Under the pieces are notes generated by a model. The model ran no database searches. It was not told the origin of the DNA and was given only the letters and a program-made list of their open reading frames with translations. From contig NZ_LN901324.1 of NCBI RefSeq assembly GCF_001465875.1, positions 1,696,501 through 1,760,500 on the forward strand: a stretch of DNA of 64,000 nt, in the 5' to 3' direction. Position numbers and translations under genes: made by a program. This document shows, piece by piece, positions 55,635 to 64,000 of the stretch (the first letter of the stretch is position 1; each line of letters opens with the position of its first letter). This DNA is from Legionella saoudiensis. Its GTDB lineage: Bacteria; Pseudomonadota; Gammaproteobacteria; Legionellales; Legionellaceae.

Positions 55635-56426
55635 ATGCACAGTGAATTTCATTATTTACCTATAGAAAACATCCAAGCAGGTCAATATCAGCCCCGACAA
55701 GACTTTAATCCCGATGCCTTAAAAGAATTAGCTCAATCCATTGCTTCTCAGGGCCTAATTGAACCACTCATTGTACGCGCCATAGCCAAAGAGCGTTATG
55801 AGCTTATTGCCGGTGAGCGGCGTTGGCGAGCTGCGAAAATAGCAGGAATGCTGCAAGTACCCTGCTTAATTGGTAATTACAGCGATAAACAAGCCTGCGC
55901 GCTTACTTTAGTTGAAAACATCCAGCGTGAAGATTTAAATCTTATTGAAGAGGCCAGCGCCTATCGCCGTTTAATGGATGAATTCAACTATCATCAAGAT
56001 GAAATTGCCACATTAGTAGGCAAATCACGCAGCCATGTTGCCAATATCTTACGCCTATTAACCCTTACTCCTTTTGTAAAAAATTATCTTCGTGAGCGAA
56101 CTCTATCCTTAGGTCATGCCCGCACCTTAATTGGCTTAAATCCGACTGACCAAGAATATTTAGCTGAGCAGGCCATAGTGGAGCAATGGTCTGTTCGTCA
56201 ATTAGAACAGGCTGTAAAAGAACAAAAAAAGCAAAATTCAACACCTATTAAAAACGCCAAAAAAGATCGCGACATTGAGCGTTTGCAAACTATTTTAGCA
56301 GAGCAAGTAGGTGCCCCTGTAGAAATAATCGACGATAATGGTGATGGGGGCTGGCTTAAAGTGAAATTTTTTAACAATGACACGCTTGCAGGGCTTTTGG
56401 AGCGGCTGGGCTTACGATATGATTAG
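55635..56426 (+). CDS. ParB/Spo0J family protein without a ParA partner
   Basis: 263 aa. The N-terminal CTP-binding/ParB domain has LPIENIQAGQYQPRQDF, LIEPLIVRAI and GERRWRAAKIAG, followed by TLVENIQREDLNLIEEA, a helix-turn-helix (DEIATLVGKSRSHVANILRLL) and a C-terminal dimer domain (GDGGWLKVKFFNNDTLAGLL). The ~20-residue N-terminal peptide that contacts ParA in chromosomal ParBs is absent; the protein starts straight with the ParB fold. No parA is adjacent and I saw no parS-type palindrome. Either a ParB working with a distant ParA or a ParB-like regulator. No clear ribosome site precedes the ATG. Confidence 0.88.
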   Translation: MHSEFHYLPIENIQAGQYQPRQDFNPDALKELAQSIASQGLIEPLIVRAIAKERYELIAGERRWRAAKIAGMLQVPCLIGNYSDKQACALTLVENIQREDLNLIEEASAYRRLMDEFNYHQDEIATLVGKSRSHVANILRLLTLTPFVKNYLRERTLSLGHARTLIGLNPTDQEYLAEQAIVEQWSVRQLEQAVKEQKKQNSTPIKNAKKDRDIERLQTILAEQVGAPVEIIDDNGDGGWLKVKFFNNDTLAGLLERLGLRYD

Positions 56427-56494
56427 AATCTGCCTCCAATTTCTAATGGGAGCAGCCTCTAATAAAAAAATTATCCTAGAAAAAGGAACCAACA

Positions 56495-58288
56495 TTGATA
56501 AAATGGATGCTAACTGGCTTATGTTTGCTGGCATTATCGTCAGGCTCTCAAAGCGGCAGTATACAAAATGATGTAGACGCATTAATTAAGCAGATAAACC
56601 CTAATGTCAATCTTGGCATGGTCGTTATTGATTTAACTTCTGGTGAAACTTTATATCGACGCAATGCGGACCGTTTTTATATTCCTGCCAGTAATATGAA
56701 ACTGTTTTCGGAAGCAGCTGCATTGATGGTGCTGGGCCCAGATTATCATTTTACTAACCAGTTAAGTATCAGTTCTGGAATGGTGCAGCAAGGTGTATTA
56801 CATGGTGATATTTACCTAAAGCTCAGTGGCGATCCTTCTTTCTCACGTGATGATTTAAAGGAATTACTTTCCTCTTTAAACAATTGGAACATCCGTGCCA
56901 TTCAAGGCAATGTATATATTGATAGCAATCTAGCTAATGTCGATGCCTATCCTCCTGGATGGTTAAGCACTGATTTAGCTTATAGCTATGGAGCCCCCAA
57001 TGCTCCTGTAATGCTCGATGCAAACCGCTTAACCGTGACAGTAAACCCTGGAGCCAAAGCAGGTGATCCAGCCATTGTGGAGGCAAATGATGAGGGGGCT
57101 GCCATCAGCATTAATAATCAAGCCACCACTAAAGCGAGCGCAGAGGGGTGTGGCGTGGGCTTTTCCCTAGATCAAGACAATCACCTAATTACCCGTGGCT
57201 GTGTAGGGGTGGGGCAAGGAGCCGTACAACAACGAATGGCAATAAAAAATCCACTAGCCTATGCCCAGGGAATGATTCGCAATAGTTTAGCCCAAGCGAA
57301 TATTCAACTGAGTGGCCAAGTTCAATTAGGTAAAACCCCTGCCGGGGCTTTATTGATTGCCAACCAGCATTCAAAAGCATTATCGGTGCTGATGGCTGAC
57401 ACGCTAAAACCCTCTGATAATTTATACGCAGACAGCTTGTATTTACATGCTGCTGCCAAACTTAACGGAGCTCCAGTTAATTGGAAAGAGGCGGAACCAA
57501 TCATCAAAAATTTTTTACAAACACAAACTGGAATTGATTTTAGCCGCTCTATATTTACTGATGGCTCGGGATTATCTCGTTATAGCCTGGTCACCCCTGA
57601 ACAAACTATTTCATTATTAACATTTTTATATCAACGCTTCCCTCTTGCTTATGAGTATATTGCCGCCCTACCGGTTTCTGGACGTGATGGTACCTTACAA
57701 AAGCGATTCAAGGTTCCGACACAACAGGGTTTTGTTCGGGCAAAAACGGGTACAATGACCGGAATAAATAGCTTATCTGGCTATTTATATACAGCTAATG
57801 GCCATACTTTAGCTTTTGCCATGTATGTCAATAGACAACCAGGTAAGTCTTCAGGTCCTGGGCGTCCGGTATTAGATGCTTTATGCTCTTATTTTCTTAA
57901 GCTTAGCCCTGTGATAAATCATGCCCCACAACTGGTTTCGGCACACAAACCCGTTAATTTTCAATTAAAGCCAAATCAAATTGAACGACAAAAGGCACAC
58001 CAAGCCAAATGGAGACGCTTGGAATCTGCCATACGCACTGCCCTACGCGGTCAAACAGTTAATATAATCTATCGTGGCGATGAATTAGTGGTAACAGATA
58101 ACCAATCCGATGCCAATAAGGTATGGGCATCTCTGCAATCCGTTGTCCAAAAATATCCTTTTGCCGTAATGCTTTCCTCTAAAACCTTAGCAATTCACCC
58201 TGCTGCTAAACCTGCATTACTGTGGGTACAAACTACAGATACAGGCAATCAAGCAGAGCGTGTATGGACCATCAAGGAGTCCGCATAA
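56495..58288 (+). CDS. dacB: D-alanyl-D-alanine carboxypeptidase/endopeptidase (PBP4 type) with C-terminal extension
   Basis: 597 aa. Signal peptide at 1-~20 (MIKWMLTGLCLLALSSGS). The penicillin-binding motifs are all present: SxxK as SNMK (S66, K69), SxN as SDN (~307) and KTG in RAKTGTM (~415). It trims peptidoglycan peptides in the periplasm. E. coli PBP4 has 477 aa; here ~115 extra residues (after SPVINHAPQ, ~475) end in a compact-looking segment with VNIIYRGDELVVTD and VWASLQSVVQKYPF. The TTG at 56495 has AAGGA seven bases ahead; an ATG at 56507 is the alternative. It lies 68 bases after parB. Confidence 0.9.
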   Translation: MIKWMLTGLCLLALSSGSQSGSIQNDVDALIKQINPNVNLGMVVIDLTSGETLYRRNADRFYIPASNMKLFSEAAALMVLGPDYHFTNQLSISSGMVQQGVLHGDIYLKLSGDPSFSRDDLKELLSSLNNWNIRAIQGNVYIDSNLANVDAYPPGWLSTDLAYSYGAPNAPVMLDANRLTVTVNPGAKAGDPAIVEANDEGAAISINNQATTKASAEGCGVGFSLDQDNHLITRGCVGVGQGAVQQRMAIKNPLAYAQGMIRNSLAQANIQLSGQVQLGKTPAGALLIANQHSKALSVLMADTLKPSDNLYADSLYLHAAAKLNGAPVNWKEAEPIIKNFLQTQTGIDFSRSIFTDGSGLSRYSLVTPEQTISLLTFLYQRFPLAYEYIAALPVSGRDGTLQKRFKVPTQQGFVRAKTGTMTGINSLSGYLYTANGHTLAFAMYVNRQPGKSSGPGRPVLDALCSYFLKLSPVINHAPQLVSAHKPVNFQLKPNQIERQKAHQAKWRRLESAIRTALRGQTVNIIYRGDELVVTDNQSDANKVWASLQSVVQKYPFAVMLSSKTLAIHPAAKPALLWVQTTDTGNQAERVWTIKESA

Positions 58289-58476
58289 AAAAGAGCCACA
58301 TAGAACAAAAATATCCTTTTTAGCTTGCTTAGGTGTATAATAAGGGCAGAAAGCGTAGTCAGGATAAGTGTTGCGCAATCCAGGGTTTGTTCAAAATTAA
58401 GGCCTTGATTCCCAATTATGGCTAACCGCCATCCAGGCTACTAAGTACCACCACTTACCTCTATTTGGAGAAAAAT

Positions 58477-59655
58477 TTGAGCATTATAATGCGTATTGTA
58501 TTCCTCACCTTTTTTCTATTCAATGCAGCATGTGCTGCACCAATGCCAATACAGTTTTTAACGGTGAGCGATATTCATTACGGTAATAATAATAAACTAG
58601 GCGATGGTCAAGATGCCGGGCCTGAACTTCTTAAACTTACCGAAAATAAAATAAAAGAATTAAGTCCTACGGTAAATTTTATCCTTTTTTTAGGCGATAT
58701 CCCTGCACATGCCCTGTTGTTTAATTCGTCCAAAGTGGAATATGAAAAAATCGTTTTCCAAAGCTTATATCGCAGTGATATAGCACAAAAACCTATATTT
58801 TATGTCCCAGGAAATAATGATTCTCTTCAAGGAAACTACCAGCCTTTTGAAGCAAATGGTATTTCTCCCCTGACCTATGCTACTGATTGGGATGGAGCCT
58901 GTGCTCATTGTAAAGGCCTTATAATTGATGACAGCCATATGTATCATGATGGCTATTATTCCAGTTATGTTATTCCTAATAACAAAGAAGTGATTCTATT
59001 GGCCTTAAATGCCACCCAATGGACCCAAATACCATGGCTAAAACGTGGATTTTTCTCTAAATACAAAAACCAAGAAGCCGATGCGCGCACACAATTAGCT
59101 TGGTTAGAAGACCAGTTAAAAAGTCACAGTGCAAAACAATTGCTTATTGCAATGCATGAGCCTCCTGGCCGCTCTTATCTCGGTGAGTCCATTTGGTATG
59201 AGAAATATGAACAAGAATTTATAAGAATTCTTAATAAATATAATCACTTGTACGGGCAAATTACGTTACTTAGCTCCCACACTCACATGGAAGAATTCCG
59301 CAGGGTGCGATTAGATAATGGACTTAATTTGTATGATTATGCCACTCCAAGCATTAGCCGTAATCATCATAACTATTCAGCGTTAAAAGTATTTAGCTTA
59401 AATCCAGAGTTGCAAATAAAAGACTTTACTACGTATTACACGAGCGCTTTACGCGAATGGAATAATGAGCAATACCACGCTCTAAGTGCCCCAGACCCTA
59501 TTTTACCTAATTGCCAAGGACAAACCCTGGCAGAATGCTTGGACCAATTAACTCCAGATCAAGTCTGTGAGGATTTGGACAAAGGCGCATTTTACGGAGT
59601 AAAAAACGCTGATGTACCGGATAATAATTGTAAAAAAATCTTTGCGGTAAATTAA
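58477..59655 (+). CDS. Secreted metallophosphoesterase (acid sphingomyelinase-like)
   Basis: 392 aa. Signal peptide IVFLTFFLFNAACA precedes the mature part. The calcineurin-like metal motifs are complete: VSDIHYG, FLGDIP, VPGNNDS, AMHEPPG and SSHTHMEE. Spacing and the early PEL-type helix resemble acid-sphingomyelinase-like phosphodiesterases. The C-terminal ~60 residues contain four cysteines (NCQGQTLAECLDQL, QVCEDL, NNCKKIF), likely disulfides, so it is periplasmic or exported. I favour TTG 58477, with GGAG six bases ahead, over the ATG at 58489. Substrate unknown; phospholipid or nucleotide phosphodiesters are possible. Confidence 0.85.
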   Translation: MSIIMRIVFLTFFLFNAACAAPMPIQFLTVSDIHYGNNNKLGDGQDAGPELLKLTENKIKELSPTVNFILFLGDIPAHALLFNSSKVEYEKIVFQSLYRSDIAQKPIFYVPGNNDSLQGNYQPFEANGISPLTYATDWDGACAHCKGLIIDDSHMYHDGYYSSYVIPNNKEVILLALNATQWTQIPWLKRGFFSKYKNQEADARTQLAWLEDQLKSHSAKQLLIAMHEPPGRSYLGESIWYEKYEQEFIRILNKYNHLYGQITLLSSHTHMEEFRRVRLDNGLNLYDYATPSISRNHHNYSALKVFSLNPELQIKDFTTYYTSALREWNNEQYHALSAPDPILPNCQGQTLAECLDQLTPDQVCEDLDKGAFYGVKNADVPDNNCKKIFAVN

Positions 59656-59708
59656 GAAGTCTGGCCTTATAGTAAGCTGCGCTTAAGACTCATAACGCTA
59701 AACTTTCT

Positions 59709-59803
59709 AAGTACCAGAAAAACACATAATCCTGGGGAGCTACGGCGAAGGGGCTCCCTGAACTTATAGGATTTTCATATCCAGGAGATCCCTTACGGTA
59801 CTT
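59709..59803. other. Structured 95-base intergenic element
   Basis: Three nested helices can form: AAGTACC/GGTACTT (59709-59715/59797-59803), TCCTGG/CCAGGA (59730-59735/59781-59786) and GGAGC/GCTCC (59736-59740/59753-59757). It sits between convergent genes. It may be a terminator region, a repeat remnant or a small RNA. Confidence 0.45.
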
Positions 59804-59811
59804 CTGTTAGC

Positions 59812-60534
59812 TTAACCGGGAGATGACATTTTCACTGAAACCTCACTTGCAAGTTCTTCCTCATTTTTTTTCTGCAAGTTATATTTATCTTTAAAGTCTT
59901 TAAATTTCTCTGAGCCATCCGCTCGCTTTGCTACCTCTGGTTTTACTTCAGCAGATGGCTTTAAAGGGACCTGGTCTGCTTTTTCAGTACTATTATTTCC
60001 ATAACTCCAAAAACGTATACTTGATGTAATATTTTGCCCAATATTTGCTATCATCACCGGAACACGAGAGGCCGCATTAATTGCCGTTGCGGTTATCATT
60101 TGCCCCATTAGTTTATTCTGATTTTGTATTACATCGAGACCTAAGCAGTCATCAATTACTTCAGAATATCCCATTTGTGAGTTTAAAATAAAAGTATTAC
60201 CCGCATGATAACCTGGTATATTGTCAACATTAATACCTTTACTTTGAACCATAGATTCAAGTGCCGAGCCAGTATGAATTATTTTTTTTGCCTGGGTGGC
60301 AAAATCACTTACATCTCTCTGATAAGGATCAATAGTCAACATAAGGTAATTAAATGCCTCGCCTCCAGCTATTATTATGTTCTCTTTGGTTAAATAGTTT
60401 TTGATGCTTTGGCCAACAAAATCACATCCCTTTTGAAAATAACTACCCTCAGATTTAGCTTTTTCTTCTCTTTTAGTCTCTTCCCTTTTATGATTCTCCT
60501 GATGACTTTTCTGTCGATGTTTCTTTCTAGCCAT
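59812..60534 (-). CDS. Unknown 240-aa protein, Dot/Icm effector candidate
   Basis: No family recognised. The ATG at 60534 has GAGG five bases ahead. The first 35 residues are highly charged (ARKKHRQKSHQENHKREETK); the middle (~40-170) seems folded, with GGEAFNYLMLTIDPYQRD and a moderately hydrophobic ITATAINAASRVPVMIANIG stretch; the rest is Lys/Glu-rich and probably disordered. The tail KKNEEELASEVSVKMSSPG places a Glu run about 15 residues from the end, as in Dot/Icm E-block signals. Its very basic start could bind nucleic acid or membrane. Confidence 0.63.
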   Translation of the reverse strand: MARKKHRQKSHQENHKREETKREEKAKSEGSYFQKGCDFVGQSIKNYLTKENIIIAGGEAFNYLMLTIDPYQRDVSDFATQAKKIIHTGSALESMVQSKGINVDNIPGYHAGNTFILNSQMGYSEVIDDCLGLDVIQNQNKLMGQMITATAINAASRVPVMIANIGQNITSSIRFWSYGNNSTEKADQVPLKPSAEVKPEVAKRADGSEKFKDFKDKYNLQKKNEEELASEVSVKMSSPG

Positions 60535-60700
60535 AAGGACCTCAACAAACACACACTCTGTATATTAATTATATACATAGATACTTAAATGCGCATTCCA
60601 TGGCAAGTTCTACAATGCTTTGGTTATAGTATTTCTACGTATTGATTAGATAAAGCACGGGAATGTATACTTATTACACAAATACATCTTGGTGATAATC

Positions 60701-61468
60701 ATGAGCTTAAGTGCGCGAATATTTATTGTCGGCCAGCCAGGTGCAGGAAAAGCACTATTAGCGAAAACCATTGCAGAACGGCTAGGTTGGAATTATGTTG
60801 ATGCGGATACAGGCTTAGAATACCTTTCAGGACTTCCTATTGATGAGATTTTAGGAGAACAAGCTACAAATCATTTTCTTAATTGCCAAAAAAATATTTT
60901 AGCTACTTTATTGCAACGAGAGCATATTGTCGTTACCACAGATGCCAGTATTGTGTGTGATGAGGAGATCATTAATTTACTTAGGGCTGAGCACGTCGTC
61001 TATTTACAAGTTAGTCTACCTGTACAAATAACACGCCTTGCAAAAAGCCAACAGCCACTATTAGGCGATTCACTGGAAAAATTCCTGCAAAAACTACATG
61101 TTCAAAGAAACCATTTATATGAAAAAATTGCTACATTAAATATTGATAGCAACGATAGCAACTTGGAGTCTCATGTAAACTCAGTACTACACGTAGTTCC
61201 TTCATCAATGCACCTGAAGCATCCCTCTCCTGCATTAAATGCAAGCGAGCGGGCTTTTTATCATAAACAATCACACGAACTTATTCATTTAACAGAGCAG
61301 CAAGCTAAGTGTCTTAAGTTATTAGCTCAAGGAAAAACATCTAAAGAAATCGCTAAGCTTTTAAGTATCTCTTTTCGCACAGTTGAGGCAAATCTCGCTA
61401 AAGTCATGTTGGCCTTAGGATGTACATCCAGTAAGGAGCTTATTGCTCTATATCATCAAAGACCATAG
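60701..61468 (+). CDS. Shikimate-kinase-like domain fused to a LuxR-type helix-turn-helix
   Basis: 255 aa from the ATG at 60701. Residues 6-~165 align with AroK: IFIVGQPGAGKALLAKTIAE, YVDADTGLEYLSG, VVYLQVSLPVQITRLA and QRNHLYEKIATL. The enzyme's key residues are mostly lost: the Ser/Thr after Walker A Lys is A18, the FR shikimate arginine is gone, GGG is replaced by TDAS, and RPLL reads QPLL. Residues ~195-250 are a GerE/LuxR DNA-binding domain (QGKTSKEIAKLLSISFRTVE). It probably is a transcription factor sensing a ligand with its kinase-like domain. BzdR/BoxR regulators join an XRE domain to a shikimate-kinase-like sensor, in the opposite order. Confidence 0.85.
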   Translation: MSLSARIFIVGQPGAGKALLAKTIAERLGWNYVDADTGLEYLSGLPIDEILGEQATNHFLNCQKNILATLLQREHIVVTTDASIVCDEEIINLLRAEHVVYLQVSLPVQITRLAKSQQPLLGDSLEKFLQKLHVQRNHLYEKIATLNIDSNDSNLESHVNSVLHVVPSSMHLKHPSPALNASERAFYHKQSHELIHLTEQQAKCLKLLAQGKTSKEIAKLLSISFRTVEANLAKVMLALGCTSSKELIALYHQRP

Positions 61469-61666
61469 CACTCAGCGGAATATGAATACGAAAAATGAAA
61501 ACCCAGTGGCAAACAACCCCAGACCTGTTTAGCGCTAAAGCAGATATGATAGGAAATAATAAACTTCCTTAGATAAGCGACTAACCCACGTGCAGATCTA
61601 ATAAATTATCAGTTGGTTAGCCCTTCAGTTCCTGCTACTATAATTTTATTTTCAAAAAATTTAATC

Positions 61667-63022
61667 ATGAAAAATAATCAATTTGATCTAATCGTTATTG
61701 GTGGCGGCAGTGGTGGTATTGCAAGTGCAGTGCGTGCAGCAAAATATGGAGCCAAAGTAGCCGTGATAGAGGCGAACCATTTAGGTGGAACCTGTGTTAA
61801 CTTGGGTTGTGTTCCTAAAAAAATAATGTTTAATGCCTCAATGATGGCAGAAACAATGCATCGTGCACCGGATTATGGTTTTGCCCCGGTAGATGCAAAA
61901 TTGGACTGGAATGATTTAGTAAATAAACGTAATGCCTATATTGAACGCCTAAGAGTAAATTATACTAAACGTTTTGAGCAATTTAATATTACTCGCATTC
62001 ATGGTTTTGGTGCATTTCATGATAAGAACTCAGTCGTTGTAGATGAACAAATTTATCATGCAGACCATATCATTATTGCCACAGGTGGTGAGCCTATTAT
62101 CCCCAGCTTCACTGGCATGAAACATGTAATTGATTCCGATGGTTTTTTTGCCTTAACAAAACAGCCTGAAAAGGTAGCTATTATTGGTAGTGGATATATT
62201 GGGGTCGAGCTAGCCGGCGTTTTAAATGGTTTAGGCTCTGAAACGCATTTGCTGATGAGGGGCGAAAAGCCTCTGAGTCGTTTCGACCAAGTTTTGGGTG
62301 ATACCCTCTTAGAAACGATGCAACAGCAAGGAATTCATGTTCATCAAAATCATCGGGCATGCGAAGTCACCTTACATACTGATGGCCGAAAGGCGATAGC
62401 CTGCCAAAGTGGCGCTCTTTTATCTGATCTGGATGTAATCATTGCTGCAGTAGGCCGAAAACCCCGTACACATAATTTAAATTTGCAAGCAGTACAAGTT
62501 AAAACCGATGCGCAAGGTTTAGTTCTAGTTGATGCATTTCAAAATACCAGTACTGCGGGAATTTATGCGATTGGTGATGTGACTGAGGCTCCTGCCTTAA
62601 CACCTGTAGCTATAGCTGCAGGACGCAGGCTTGCTGATCGTTTATTTGGTAACCAACCGGATGCACATTTAAATTATGACTATATTTCCTCGGTAGTATT
62701 TAGCCACCCGCCTATTGGAACAGTAGGGCTAACTGAAGAGGCTGCAATCGAGAAGTATGGTAAAGAGCAGATTAAGATCTATCAGACACGTTTTAACTCC
62801 ATGTACTATGCTTCAAGTGATGATAAGATCCCAACGGTAATGAAGCTGGTAACCCTGGGCAAGGAAGAACGAATTATTGGCTTACATGTTATCGGCCTGG
62901 GGGCAGATGAGATGTTGCAAGGTTTTGGTGTGGCGGTCAAAATGGGTGCCTGCAAAAAGGATTTTGATAACACCGTTGCCATTCATCCAACAAGTGCTGA
63001 AGAATTTGTAACGATGGTGTAA
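61667..63022 (+). CDS. gor: Glutathione-disulfide reductase
   Basis: 451-aa FAD enzyme that reduces GSSG with NADPH; E. coli Gor has 450. FAD motif [16 protein letters not shown], redox-active [18 protein letters not shown]-binding [28 protein letters not shown] and the C-terminal catalytic His in [14 protein letters not shown]. The ATG at 61667 is used; an upstream start at 61613 would add a leader unlike the family. No strong ribosome site is visible. The carbonic-anhydrase-like gene follows after 5 bases. Confidence 0.95.
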   Translation: MKNNQFDLIVIGGGSGGIASAVRAAKYGAKVAVIEANHLGGTCVNLGCVPKKIMFNASMMAETMHRAPDYGFAPVDAKLDWNDLVNKRNAYIERLRVNYTKRFEQFNITRIHGFGAFHDKNSVVVDEQIYHADHIIIATGGEPIIPSFTGMKHVIDSDGFFALTKQPEKVAIIGSGYIGVELAGVLNGLGSETHLLMRGEKPLSRFDQVLGDTLLETMQQQGIHVHQNHRACEVTLHTDGRKAIACQSGALLSDLDVIIAAVGRKPRTHNLNLQAVQVKTDAQGLVLVDAFQNTSTAGIYAIGDVTEAPALTPVAIAAGRRLADRLFGNQPDAHLNYDYISSVVFSHPPIGTVGLTEEAAIEKYGKEQIKIYQTRFNSMYYASSDDKIPTVMKLVTLGKEERIIGLHVIGLGADEMLQGFGVAVKMGACKKDFDNTVAIHPTSAEEFVTMV

Positions 63023-63027
63023 TTAAG

Positions 63028-63567
63028 ATGAATCTTTCTATTCGCAGTTTCGAGGGGAAAAGCCCTACCTTGGGCAATAAAGTTTATATTGACCCACAAT
63101 CTACGGTAATTGGTGATGTAACATTAGGCGATGATGTTTCTATTTGGCCAATGGCTGTCTTGCGTGGTGATGTAAATTTCATAAAAATAGGTAGTGCCTG
63201 TAGCATTCAAGATGGAGCTATTCTTCATGTTACCCATGATGGCCCCTATACTTCTGGGGGTAAGCCTTTGATTTTAGGTCAAGGTATAACTGTAGGACAT
63301 CAAGCGGTGCTACATGGGTGTACTATTGATGATTATTGTCTCATTGGTATGGGAGCATTAATTTTAGATGCTGTCCATATTCAGCATCATGTCATGGTGG
63401 CAGCAGGTAGCGTCGTTTCGCCGGGCAAAATTCTAGAAAGTGGTTATTTATATCTAGGTAATCCTGCGCGTGCGGTTCGAAAATTATCAGCTACCGAATT
63501 AGAGCAATTAGAGTATTCTGCCCGCCACTATGTACGTTTAAAAGATAAATATTTAAATCAAGAATAA
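63028..63567 (+). CDS. Gamma-carbonic anhydrase-like protein (YrdA family)
   Basis: 179-aa left-handed beta-helix protein with hexapeptide repeats (VIGDVTLGDDVSIWPMAVLRGD). Zinc-type histidines are present (ILHVTHD, VGHQAVLHGC) and the C-terminal helix LSATELEQLEYSARHYVRLK is typical of YrdA/CaiE-like proteins. These form trimers; many lack proven carbonic anhydrase activity. It lies 5 bases after gor and is very likely co-transcribed with it. Length matches E. coli YrdA (184). Confidence 0.93.
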   Translation: MNLSIRSFEGKSPTLGNKVYIDPQSTVIGDVTLGDDVSIWPMAVLRGDVNFIKIGSACSIQDGAILHVTHDGPYTSGGKPLILGQGITVGHQAVLHGCTIDDYCLIGMGALILDAVHIQHHVMVAAGSVVSPGKILESGYLYLGNPARAVRKLSATELEQLEYSARHYVRLKDKYLNQE

Positions 63568-63841
63568 CTTTTGGTCAGTTCTATTATGGTAGGTTGATCG
63601 AGGCACGGAACCCTGGGTTGCTTCGCTGCGCTCGCAATGACGGGGAGCGATTTTTGCGAAGAGCCCTATTAAAATCATAGCGCGTACTCACGCCTCTCTG
63701 GCAGTGATGAGGTTCTATGGGCGGATTCAAGTTAAAATAATGGCTGGTATTTGGCTCTCTCGCCCACGAATGAAGCTTGATAGGCTCTGTGGTCACGCGC
63801 GGGAGATGGGTATTGGGTAATCATTTACAGACTGCAGAAAC
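63568..63841. other. Non-coding spacer between the gor operon and the rRNA operon
   Basis: Together with the 5S terminator this leaves ~313 bases without a gene. It holds one copy of the dispersed CTGGGTTGCTTCGC repeat (63596-63643). The remainder shows no convincing coding frame or hairpin. Confidence 0.6.
63596..63643 (+). repeat. Single copy of the dispersed repeat seen at 3492-3667
   Basis: GATCGAGGCACGGAACCCTG, then GGTTGCTTCGCTGCGCTCGC and AATGACGG. Same 48-base layout and orientation as the copies at 3492 and 3620, with a handful of differences, 60 kb away. Confidence 0.85.
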
Positions 63842-63867
63842 AAAAAAAGCGGCTCCAGGCCGCTTTT
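63842..63867 (-). terminator. rRNA operon terminator
   Basis: On the minus strand AAAAGCGGC pairs with GCCGCTTTT around a 5-base loop (plus-strand 63845-63853 and 63859-63867), followed by an unbroken T-run (63848-63842). It lies ~15 bases downstream of the 5S gene. Confidence 0.9.
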
Positions 63868-63880
63868 CTATTCTTAATAA

Positions 63881-64000
63881 AACCCTGGCGATGACCTACT
63901 TTCACATGAGGAGACCTCACACTATCATTGGCGCATGTCTGTTTCACTTCTGAGTTCGAGATGGATTCAGGTGGTTCCAAACCGATATGGTCGCCAGGAA
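63881..64000 (-). rRNA. rrf: 5S ribosomal RNA
   Basis: About 120 bases. Read on the minus strand it contains the invariant CCGAACTC-like loop as TCGAACTCAGAAGTGAAAC, the AGTGTGAGGTCTCCTCATGTG arm (split: AGTGTGAGGTCTCC, CTCATGTGA) and closing helix I made by CCTGGCG at the 5' end and CGCCAGG at the 3' end. It closely matches E. coli 5S. The 5' end is at or within a base or two of the window edge, so 23S and 16S should lie to the right, transcribed toward this window. Confidence 0.95.

Noticed and set aside
63584..63796. Minus-strand 70-codon frame near the right edge
   Set aside because: It crosses the dispersed repeat, lacks a ribosome site and shows no family resemblance.

Overview
The window looks like a chromosomal segment of a Legionella species, or a close relative in the Legionellales. 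The base composition is AT-rich. Many housekeeping genes are of Gammaproteobacterial type: maeB, rpmE, hslVU, deoB, comEC, gor, cydABX with cydP, and a 5S rRNA gene. Between them lie large proteins of no recognised family and proteins with eukaryote-like architecture: an ankyrin-repeat/protein-kinase fusion, a second divergent kinase, and long coiled-coil proteins. Several of these have Glu-rich C-termini of the kind seen on Dot/Icm type IV secretion substrates. A pair of Pht-like MFS transporters next to deoB also fits Legionella. No integrase, transposase, prophage, CRISPR array or tRNA gene was found.

Layout. 1-11.2 kb, minus strand: the 5' part of maeB, rpmE, two overlapping exonuclease III paralogs, wrbA-like, a repeat cluster, hslVU with a possible heat-shock promoter, then a transporter-transporter-deoB operon and an ArnT-like glycosyltransferase. 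11.2-20.6 kb, plus strand: an unknown 494-aa protein, a polysaccharide deacetylase, rhlE, an effector-like protein, a type IV pilin, comEC and a NAPE-PLD-like metallo-hydrolase. 20.8-25.3 kb: a small membrane protein, a divergent kinase, an MscS channel, a Gly/His/Trp-rich secreted protein and a membrane coiled-coil protein. 25.4-28.8 kb: group III globin, cydP, cydA, cydB and cydX. 28.9-34.7 kb: an L,D-transpeptidase, two unknown proteins, a serine-hydrolase fold lacking its catalytic residues, and an ABM monooxygenase. 34.9-42.8 kb: two glycosyltransferases, an incomplete NRPS (half condensation plus adenylation), a TauE permease and pxpBC. 42.9-50.6 kb, mostly minus strand: an 845-aa unknown, a low-complexity secreted protein, a Bcr/CflA exporter and the ankyrin-kinase. 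50.8-56.4 kb: a three-gene uracil-catabolism (URC-type) operon, an SdaC-type permease and an orphan ParB. 56.5-63.6 kb: PBP4 with a C-terminal extension, a secreted phosphoesterase, an effector-like protein, a shikimate-kinase-like/LuxR fusion, gor and a gamma-carbonic anhydrase-like protein. The right edge holds the 5S gene of an rRNA operon entering from outside on the minus strand.

Themes. Nucleoside and pyrimidine salvage or breakdown recurs (Pht-like pair with deoB; URC-type operon with upp). A complete cytochrome bd locus with an O2/NO-binding globin suggests low-oxygen or NO-stress respiration. The most novel-looking items are the shikimate-kinase/LuxR fusion, the pseudo-serine-hydrolase, the internally duplicated ankyrin-kinase, the stand-alone half-C/A NRPS and the URC operon. 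All calls come from reading the sequence without database searches.
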